DNA from: Bacteroidales bacterium
Lineage (GTDB): Bacteria > Bacteroidota > Bacteroidia > Bacteroidales > NBLH01
Length of the DNA: 9,063 nt
Assembly (NCBI GenBank): GCA_027083715.1
Contig: JALWNR010000817.1
Location: 1 to 9,063 of the forward strand
Direction: 5' to 3'
Positions 1 to 5,150 of this stretch are shown here, piece after piece (positions within the stretch are counted from its first letter, which is position 1; every line of letters starts with the position of its first letter). A model generated the notes under the pieces. The model did not search any database. It was given only the letters and a program-made list of their open reading frames with translations, and was not told the DNA's origin. The translations under genes and the position numbers were made by a program.

Positions 1-1644
1 GAGCCGAATCGTGCGCAAAGTTATGTTTATTTTATGCACGAACATTTGTTTAACCACATTGATATCCTGAAAGAAAATGTAAATATCCCAGATGGAACGA
101 TTGACGAAAAAGATATTTATGCTTTTTGTCAGTCTTACGAGCAAAAAATACGCTCGTACGGCGGAATCGATTTACAACTTTTGGGTATCGGGCGTACCGG
201 GCATGTAGGTTTTAACGAACCCGGATCGGGCATTAACTCGCCAACCCGTTTAATTTCCCTAGATACCATTACCATGTCGGATGCAGCCGGTGATTTCAAT
301 TCCATTGAAAATGTTCCGCGCAGGGCAATTACCATGGGTATAAGTACCATTATGGCTGCACGAAAAATTTATTTAATGGCATGGGGCGAGAAAAAAGCGG
401 AGATTATTCAAAAAACTGTTGAAGGACCCGTTTCCGATGCAATTCCCGCAACCTTTTTGCAAAAACATCCGGACACGGAAATTATTCTGGATGAAGCCGC
501 TGCAAGTGAACTTACCCGCATAAAATTACCATGGCTGGTTAAAGATTGTGCATGGGATACACCTTTGATTAAGAAAGCATCTATTTGGCTGAGTAAAAAA
601 CTTGAAAAACCGGTACTTAAATTAATTGACCGCGATTATAACGATAACGGATTAAGCGATTTATTAGCCAATCACGGGCCCGCATACAACATCAATATTG
701 ATGTTTTCAATAAATTGCAACATACCATAACCGGATGGCCCGGAGGCAAGCCGGATGCCGATGACAGCAAACGTCCCGAAAGGGCTAAGCCTTTTCCTAA
801 AAAAGTATTGATTTTCAGTCCGCACCCGGATGATGATGTTTTGGCAATGGGCGGTACTCTGATGCGTTTGGTTCAGCAAGGGCATCAGGTTTATGTAGCT
901 TATCAAACCAGTGGTAATATTGCCGTTTCGGATGATGATGTAATTCGCTTTTTGGATTTTGCAAATGACTTAAATACGGAAAGCAATATCGAAAATAAAG
1001 AACTTGAAAAACTACGTAAAAAAGTGCGTACTTTTTTGAAAAAGAAAAAACCCGGCGATATTGATATTGCCGAAGTCCGCCGCATTAAGACGTTGATACG
1101 CGAAGGAGAGTCAAAATCGGCTTGCCGCTTTGTGGGTATTCCGGAAGAAAATATCCGTTTTTTGAAAATGCCTTTTTACGAAACGGGAACGATTAAAAAA
1201 GCATCATTAAGCAATAAGGATATTGATTTGGTAGTAAATACATTGCGTGAAATTGAACCCCATCAGGTTTATGCAGCCGGTGATTTAACCGACCCGCACG
1301 GAACACATCGGAAATGTTTAACGGCAATTACCAAGGCATTGGGAATTGTAAAAAAAGATAAATGGGCTGCTAATTGTTGGGTATGGTTATATCGAGGTGC
1401 CTGGCAAGAATGGGATACTGCGGAAGTAGATATGGCAGTACCGATTAGTCCGGAGGAATTAACCAAAAAACGAAAAGCTATTTTTAAACATCGAACACAA
1501 AAAGAAATGCTTTATCCGGGGCAGGAAGAAAAAGAAATTTGGCACCATTCCATTGAACGCAACAAGGCAACTGCCGATTTATATAACAAACTGGGTATGG
1601 CTGAATACGAAGCAATTGAAGCTTTCGTTCGTTATAAGTTTTAA
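1..1644 (+). CDS. nagB: NagB-like (glucosamine-6-phosphate deaminase family) domain fused to PIG-L/LmbE deacetylase, 5'-partial
   Basis: The frame is open from base 1, and the 11 codons before the ATG at 34 (EPNRAQSYVYF) continue NagB homology, so the gene starts outside the window. 547 codons are visible. The first ~170 are the C-terminal part of a NagB sugar-phosphate isomerase/deaminase domain, with GHVGFNEPGS at about 199-228. His (202-204) and Glu (217-219) match E. coli His143 and Glu148, but the Asp141 position is Thr (196-198). After a linker comes a PIG-L/LmbE domain, with a HPDDD motif at 823-837 and DPHGTH at 1291-1308 supplying the expected zinc ligands (His, Asp, His). Known: NagB converts glucosamine-6-phosphate to fructose-6-phosphate and ammonia in the cytoplasm; PIG-L enzymes N-deacetylate GlcNAc-type substrates. 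Inference: one polypeptide may couple deacetylation to later amino-sugar handling, but true deaminase activity is uncertain. The symbol follows common annotation practice and does not prove activity. Confidence 0.9.
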   Translation, partial: EPNRAQSYVYFMHEHLFNHIDILKENVNIPDGTIDEKDIYAFCQSYEQKIRSYGGIDLQLLGIGRTGHVGFNEPGSGINSPTRLISLDTITMSDAAGDFNSIENVPRRAITMGISTIMAARKIYLMAWGEKKAEIIQKTVEGPVSDAIPATFLQKHPDTEIILDEAAASELTRIKLPWLVKDCAWDTPLIKKASIWLSKKLEKPVLKLIDRDYNDNGLSDLLANHGPAYNINIDVFNKLQHTITGWPGGKPDADDSKRPERAKPFPKKVLIFSPHPDDDVLAMGGTLMRLVQQGHQVYVAYQTSGNIAVSDDDVIRFLDFANDLNTESNIENKELEKLRKKVRTFLKKKKPGDIDIAEVRRIKTLIREGESKSACRFVGIPEENIRFLKMPFYETGTIKKASLSNKDIDLVVNTLREIEPHQVYAAGDLTDPHGTHRKCLTAITKALGIVKKDKWAANCWVWLYRGAWQEWDTAEVDMAVPISPEELTKKRKAIFKHRTQKEMLYPGQEEKEIWHHSIERNKATADLYNKLGMAEYEAIEAFVRYKF

Positions 1645-1670
1645 ATTTTTAGTTTAACCGCAATAATTCA

Positions 1671-1769
1671 TGAAATTCTCTTTATGCAGATACGAGGCAC
1701 CGAATTCCGCCGACATATCTCTATATTTCAAGGAATTTGTAACGAAGTAGATGCGTGAAGAGAATTTCA
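1671..1769. repeat. Long imperfect palindrome (possible dispersed repeat or structured RNA)
   Basis: Bases 1671-1688 pair with 1752-1769: 18 bp with 16 Watson-Crick and two G-U pairs, the outer 12 perfect (TGAAATTCTCTT against AAGAGAATTTCA). On the same axis, 1691-1693 pair with 1747-1749 and 1700-1708 pair with 1732-1740. A short ATAT/ATAT pairing at 1715-1718 and 1723-1726 closes the centre. The whole ~99 bases can therefore fold back with internal loops. The 6-base word GCAATA occurs at 1660-1665 and 1771-1776, flanking the structure a few bases out. Inference: a small non-autonomous mobile or REP-like repeat, or a structured RNA. A terminator is less likely because no T tract follows. Confidence 0.55.
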
Positions 1770-1775
1770 AGCAAT

Positions 1776-1789
1776 ACCCAAATTTGGGT
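1776..1789. repeat. 14-base perfect palindrome
   Basis: ACCCAAATTTGGGT is an exact inverted repeat with no spacer, lying just beyond the right arm of the longer palindrome. It resembles a dimeric-protein binding site in form, but no regulator gene or promoter is next to it. It could equally belong to the neighbouring repeat element. Confidence 0.4.
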
Positions 1790-1994
1790 GGATTTATTTT
1801 GCTGTAAACTTTAATTAATATACTGATAATAAGAATGTTGCAATGCAATTATGACAGAAGCGGTGAATTTTGCGGGTTAACAAGTTCATTCCCTGCACAC
1901 GACACTCATGATTTTTTTAGGTTTTAGTTTTAATGAATTTCAGCCGTGTGTTTTTTTTATATTTTTCAGTCATTCAAGCCATTAATGATTATTG

Positions 1995-2023
1995 CAAATT
2001 GCTTATTACAATTTGTTTTGTTT
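1995..2023 (+). terminator. Weak terminator-like hairpin
   Basis: CAAATTG at 1995-2001 pairs with CAATTTG at 2009-2015 across a 7-base loop, followed on the plus strand by a T-rich run (GTTTTGTTTT region). The stem is short and AT-rich. It lies about 350 bases after the NagB/PIG-L stop and just beyond the yoeB 3' end. If functional it would stop plus-strand readthrough before the convergent toxin-antitoxin operon. Confidence 0.25.
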
Positions 2024-2034
2024 TGCTATGTATT

Positions 2035-2295
2035 TTATTTGTCGTAATGATATTTACAGCTGTAAATCAATATTTCTTGGTCAATGACTTGGTAAACAAG
2101 TCTGTGTTCTCTGTCAATTCGCCTTGACCAAAATCCGGACAAGTCGTATTTTAATCGTTCGGGATTACCCATTCCCTGAAAAGGAGACCTTTGAATATCC
2201 TTAATCAATTGATTGATTCGCTTCAATATTTTTTTGTCTTCTGTTTGCCATGAAACATAATCTTCCCATGAATTTTTTGAAAAAGTAATTTTCAT
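2035..2295 (-). CDS. yoeB: YoeB-family mRNA interferase toxin (Txe/YoeB)
   Basis: This is the toxin of a type II toxin-antitoxin pair. YoeB is a RelE-fold ribonuclease that cleaves mRNA in the ribosomal A site and is neutralised by YefM. The protein matches E. coli YoeB along its full length, including LSGFWSRRI, EHRLVY and a terminal YHY. Counted from the ATG at 2295, the catalytic residues fall at Glu46, Arg65, His83 and Tyr84, the same numbers as in E. coli, so the toxin looks intact. Two residues (Asp-Lys) extend beyond that Tyr. A second ATG lies one codon upstream (2298) and overlaps the yefM stop by 4 bases; I prefer 2295 because the numbering then matches, but either is possible. Translation is probably coupled to yefM, as no separate ribosome-binding site is evident. 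Confidence 0.95.
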   Translation of the reverse strand: MKITFSKNSWEDYVSWQTEDKKILKRINQLIKDIQRSPFQGMGNPERLKYDLSGFWSRRIDREHRLVYQVIDQEILIYSCKYHYDK

Positions 2296-2549
2296 CATTC
2301 TTCAATTAAATCATGTTCTACGGTTTCACCATTTTTCATTTGCTGAATTGATTCATAGAGCCTGTCTGCATTTGCTTTGGATCGCAACAAATGTACTGTT
2401 TCCATAATTGAGTTGTATTCTTCTAATGAAATCATTACAGCGCCTTTCCCTGATTTTCTTTTTATTATTAATGTTTCATGGTTATTTTCAACATCGTCAA
2501 GGAATTTTTTTAATTCAGTTCTAAATTCTGTGAAATTTGCAGCAATCAT
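2295..2549 (-). CDS. yefM: YefM-family antitoxin (Phd/YefM superfamily)
   Basis: 84 residues, the usual size for YefM. The N-terminal Phd/YefM DNA-binding fold is shown by the early ANFTEFRTELKKFLDDV stretch, then LIIKRKSGKGAVMISLEEYNS and ETVHLLRSKANADRL. The latter closely resembles E. coli YefM (ISLEEYNS corresponds to MSLEEYNS, LLRSKANA to LLRSPANA). The acidic C-terminal tail (ETVEHDLIEE) is the region expected to wrap and inhibit YoeB. It is the first gene of the operon, and its stop codon overlaps the yoeB start. The start at 2549 gives the family length. Upstream lie a clear Bacteroidota-type promoter and paired GTAC boxes, consistent with YefM-YoeB autorepression. Confidence 0.95.
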   Translation of the reverse strand: MIAANFTEFRTELKKFLDDVENNHETLIIKRKSGKGAVMISLEEYNSIMETVHLLRSKANADRLYESIQQMKNGETVEHDLIEE

Positions 2550-2573
2550 TGTATTTATATTATAAGTTATTAA

Positions 2574-2595
2574 TTAAGTACAAATTTAAGTACTT
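2574..2595. promoter_or_regulatory. Probable YefM(-YoeB) operator, two GTAC boxes
   Basis: The word TTAAGTAC occurs at 2574-2581 and 2586-2593. Each copy carries a GTAC core, and the core centres are exactly 12 bp apart. AAGTAC (2576-2581) and GTACTT (2590-2595) also form an inverted repeat. The boxes straddle the -7 element of the yefM promoter, where a bound repressor would block transcription. From memory, the E. coli yefM operator also has paired palindromes with a TGTACA core at 12-bp spacing. Confidence 0.6.
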
Positions 2596-2612
2596 TTGTT
2601 GAATTGTGCAAA
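2581..2612 (-). promoter_or_regulatory. yefM-yoeB promoter (Bacteroidota sigma type)
   Basis: On the minus strand TTTG (2612-2609) is followed after 20 bases by TAAATTTG (2588-2581). This matches the Bacteroidota housekeeping consensus TTTG at -33 and TAnnTTTG at -7. Transcription would start near 2575, leaving a leader of about 25 bases before the yefM ATG. Confidence 0.65.
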
Positions 2613-2816
2613 TATTTTCAGAACACTTTTCAAACGTAAAATTTCTTAGCATTATGCAGCAAGTATCCTGCAAGACAAAAAAATAAGAAAGTGCAAAAAG
2701 ATATTTTTAATTTAACAACTTTATAAGATAGTTTAGCGAATGTCATTAGATCGTTGTATTACAAGGTTTTGTAAAGCAAGATTTTTTTTACATTTTACAG
2801 TTACCAATAAAAATAA

Positions 2817-2824
2817 TATATTTG
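2817..2824 (+). promoter_or_regulatory. Candidate -7 element before the radical-SAM gene
   Basis: TATATTTG matches TAnnTTTG exactly. No TTTG is found at the expected -33 distance, only a T-rich stretch near 2793. The element overlaps the outermost possible TTG start (2822), so if it is a real promoter, translation must begin downstream, for example at TTG 2849. Confidence 0.4.
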
Positions 2825-5023
2825 TATAAACATCAAAATACTGCCAATTTGAAAAAGGAAAAACTACTTTTAATTACTCCACCGCTTACTCAATTAAATA
2901 CTCCTTATCCGGCAACGGCTTATTTAAAAGGCTTTTTGAATTTACACAACATACCCGCAGTACAAGCTGATTTGGGTATTGAATTGGTAAACCGGCTGTT
3001 TTCAAAAAAAGGTTTGGAGAACATTTTTGAAGAAGCCTCAAAAAACGCTGCAAAACTTAGCGGAAATTCCCAACGTATTTTAAGCCTTAAAAATGAATAT
3101 TTGCAAACTATTGAGAATGTTGTCTTGTTTTTACAATCGAAAAACGAAAGTTTATTACACCGTATTTGTGCACGGAATTTTTTACCCGAAGCCGGTCGTT
3201 TTAAGCAAGTAGATGATGAAGAAATAGCTTTTGGCAGCATGGGCATTCGCGATAAAGCCCGCTATTTTTGCACACTCTATATCGAAGATATAGGCGACCT
3301 GATTCGCGAAGCTTTAAGTCCTGATTTTGAGTTTACACGCTATGCCGAACATCTTGCAATGGCAGCCCGGTCTTTTGATGATTTGGAAATACGCTTAAAA
3401 ACAAAGCCGGATTATGTGGATAAAATCATGTTGGAACTGTTAAACGCAAAAATTAAAGCGGTAAAGCCAAAAATCATCGGCTTTTCCATACCTTTTCCGG
3501 GTAATTTGTTTGGTGCATTGCGTTGCGGACAATTTATAAAAAAACATCATCCGGAAATTAAAATTGTTTTCGGTGGCGGATATCCTACTACCGAATTGCG
3601 TGAATTATCCGATCCGCGCGTTTTTGATTATACGGATTTTATTGTTTTGGATGATGGTGAAATACCTTTATTGCAAATTATTAAGCTAATCGATAAGCAG
3701 ATTGGTTATAATGAGTTGAAAAGAACTTTTTATCGTGATAAAGGAAGTGTGCAATTTGTAAATAATCTTTTTGTAAAAGATGTAACTCATAAGGATAGCG
3801 GAACACCGGATTACAGCGATTTGCCTTTAAATAAATATTGGTCGGTAATTGAATTAACCAATCCGATGCATCGTTTATGGACGGATGGCAGATGGAATAA
3901 ATTAACCTTGGCACATGGTTGCTACTGGCACCGTTGTACTTTTTGCGATACAAGTTTATCTTATGTGGGAAATTTCGATGCTGCCGGTGCCAAAACCTTA
4001 GTCGATAAGATTGAAGCTATAATGGTACAAACCGGTGAAAAATCTTTTCATTTTACCGATGAAGCTGCTCCACCCAACTTATTGGCTGAATTATCCTTGG
4101 AAATATTAAGAAGAGGCATCAATATCAGCTGGTGGACAAACATTCGTTTTGAGGCAGGCTTTACCGAAGATGTAACTCGTTTAATGGCTGCATCAGGTTG
4201 TATTGCCGTTGCCGGTGGTTTGGAAGTTGCCTCCGACCGCTTGCTGAAATTGATAAACAAAGGAGTCAGCTTGAAACAAGTAAGTAAAACTACTCTGAAT
4301 TTGGTCAATCAAGGAATTATGATACATGCCTATCTGATGTATGGTTTTCCTACGCAAACCGGGCAAGAAACCGTTGATTCTTTGGAAGTTGTTCGTCAGT
4401 TGTTTTATAATGGTTTGGTACAATCGGCTTATTGGCATTTATTTACGGTAACCGTGCATAGTCCGGTGGGTAAAAATCCTGCTAAGTTTAAAATAAAAAT
4501 CCCGAAAGGACAACACGGCACTTTTGCCAATAACGATTTACAGCATATAGACCTTGTTGCCGATCATAAAAAATACGGCGAAGGATTGCGGAAAGCACTT
4601 TATAACTATATGCATGATGTAGGTTTTGATTTTCATTTACAAGAATGGTTTCATTTTACGGTTCCGGAAACTACTGTGGATGAATCGTTAATAGAAAATT
4701 ATCTTAACTTGCCGGATAAACCGGATTTTGAACGCTTAAATTACCGGATGTTTTTTATTGGAAATATGCCTGCATTGACAAAGCATAAACGGAAGGTGCA
4801 ATTAAATTTTCCGGCAAAGCATTCTTTAATAAAAATAAAAGATGAAATTCCGGTAATTGAAGCTGTTTATGAATTAATTAAATCGTTAAAAAATTTCAAC
4901 AGCATAAAACTTATTGATTTCAGTAAAGAATTTGAAAAAAACACCGGATATCCTTTCATGTTATTCGCTCAAACAGGTAACTGGTTTAAGTTAAAAGAAG
5001 CCGGTTTGATAATTATTAAATAA
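2822..5023 (+). CDS. Radical-SAM protein with B12-binding-like N-terminal half, function unknown
   Basis: About 730 residues, with the architecture of B12-binding-domain radical-SAM proteins. The N-terminus has the hallmark PPLTQLNTPYPATAYLKGFL. A Rossmann-like segment with IIGFSIPFPGN and FGGGYP follows at roughly residues 215-290. The radical-SAM core starts with Cys367, Cys372 and Cys375, which should bind the 4Fe-4S cluster, followed by FTDEAAPP near 411 and YLMYGFPTQTGQE near 504. The cysteine spacing is C-x4-C-x2-C, not the classical C-x3-C-x2-C. I see no DxHxxG cobalamin motif, so B12 binding is unproven. No ATG lies in frame before about residue 140. The frame opens after a TAG at 2747, so the start is TTG 2822 or, more plausibly, TTG 2849 (giving MKKEKLLLITPPL). 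I give the outer coordinate. The C-terminal ~90 residues may form a separate small domain. The substrate cannot be inferred. Confidence 0.88.
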   Translation: MYKHQNTANLKKEKLLLITPPLTQLNTPYPATAYLKGFLNLHNIPAVQADLGIELVNRLFSKKGLENIFEEASKNAAKLSGNSQRILSLKNEYLQTIENVVLFLQSKNESLLHRICARNFLPEAGRFKQVDDEEIAFGSMGIRDKARYFCTLYIEDIGDLIREALSPDFEFTRYAEHLAMAARSFDDLEIRLKTKPDYVDKIMLELLNAKIKAVKPKIIGFSIPFPGNLFGALRCGQFIKKHHPEIKIVFGGGYPTTELRELSDPRVFDYTDFIVLDDGEIPLLQIIKLIDKQIGYNELKRTFYRDKGSVQFVNNLFVKDVTHKDSGTPDYSDLPLNKYWSVIELTNPMHRLWTDGRWNKLTLAHGCYWHRCTFCDTSLSYVGNFDAAGAKTLVDKIEAIMVQTGEKSFHFTDEAAPPNLLAELSLEILRRGINISWWTNIRFEAGFTEDVTRLMAASGCIAVAGGLEVASDRLLKLINKGVSLKQVSKTTLNLVNQGIMIHAYLMYGFPTQTGQETVDSLEVVRQLFYNGLVQSAYWHLFTVTVHSPVGKNPAKFKIKIPKGQHGTFANNDLQHIDLVADHKKYGEGLRKALYNYMHDVGFDFHLQEWFHFTVPETTVDESLIENYLNLPDKPDFERLNYRMFFIGNMPALTKHKRKVQLNFPAKHSLIKIKDEIPVIEAVYELIKSLKNFNSIKLIDFSKEFEKNTGYPFMLFAQTGNWFKLKEAGLIIIK

Positions 5024-5041
5024 TTCATATTCCTTCCCGAC

Positions 5042-5070
5042 ACAAAAAAAAAAGGATTAATTTTTGTTTT
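5042..5070 (+). terminator. Weak A/T-only hairpin with T tract
   Basis: ACAAAAA (5042-5048) can pair with TTTTTGT (5061-5067) across a 12-base loop, followed by more T residues, 18 bases after the radical-SAM stop. There is only one C-G pair in the stem, so this is a weak intrinsic-terminator candidate. Confidence 0.25.
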
Positions 5071-5142
5071 TCTGATTTGAAAATATTAATTTACACCTGA
5101 TTTACCTCATTAATCAAATTAAAAAGAACAAAGGGCTTAAAG

Positions 5143-5150
5143 TATATTTG
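5143..5150 (+). promoter_or_regulatory. Candidate -7 element before the TonB receptor gene
   Basis: TATATTTG, identical to the element before the radical-SAM gene, lies directly against the ATG at 5151. No matching -33 TTTG is present 17-23 bases upstream. If used, the transcript would be almost leaderless for the ATG at 5157, so it may be a chance match in AT-rich sequence. Confidence 0.25.

Larger units (their letters stand above)
1645..2034. other. Gene-free intergenic stretch with palindromic elements
   Basis: About 390 AT-rich bases lie between the NagB/PIG-L stop codon and the yoeB stop codon. Short open frames on both strands show no recognisable domain and overlap the palindrome or yoeB, so I call no gene. 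The stretch contains a long imperfect palindrome, a 14-base perfect palindrome and a weak hairpin followed by T-rich sequence, each listed separately. No tRNA, rRNA or CRISPR pattern is visible. Confidence 0.7.

Noticed and set aside
34..36. ATG at 34 as the start of the NagB/PIG-L gene
   Set aside because: The frame is open to base 1 and the preceding residues fit NagB homology (AQSYVYFMHEHLF), so it is an internal Met.
1654..1848. Minus-strand open frame of 64 codons
   Set aside because: It lies across the long palindrome, has no recognisable domain and no promoter; its sequence is explained by the repeat.
1896..1958. CACACG (1896-1901) and CGTGTG (1945-1950) followed by a T run, as a terminator
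   Set aside because: The 43-base loop and 6-bp stem are too weak, and it is about 250 bases from the nearest upstream gene.
1933..2127. Plus-strand open frame encoding a hydrophobic 64-residue peptide
   Set aside because: Its 3' part is antisense to yoeB. The hydrophobicity follows from T-rich sequence, and no family is recognised.
2655..2672. TGCAG/CTGCA hairpin in the yefM to radical-SAM gap
   Set aside because: A 5-bp stem with an 8-base loop and no T tract or conserved context; likely chance.
5148..5150. TTG at 5148 as the receptor start
   Set aside because: ATG codons follow at 5151 and 5157 and give a normal signal peptide; the TTG is part of the TATATTTG match.
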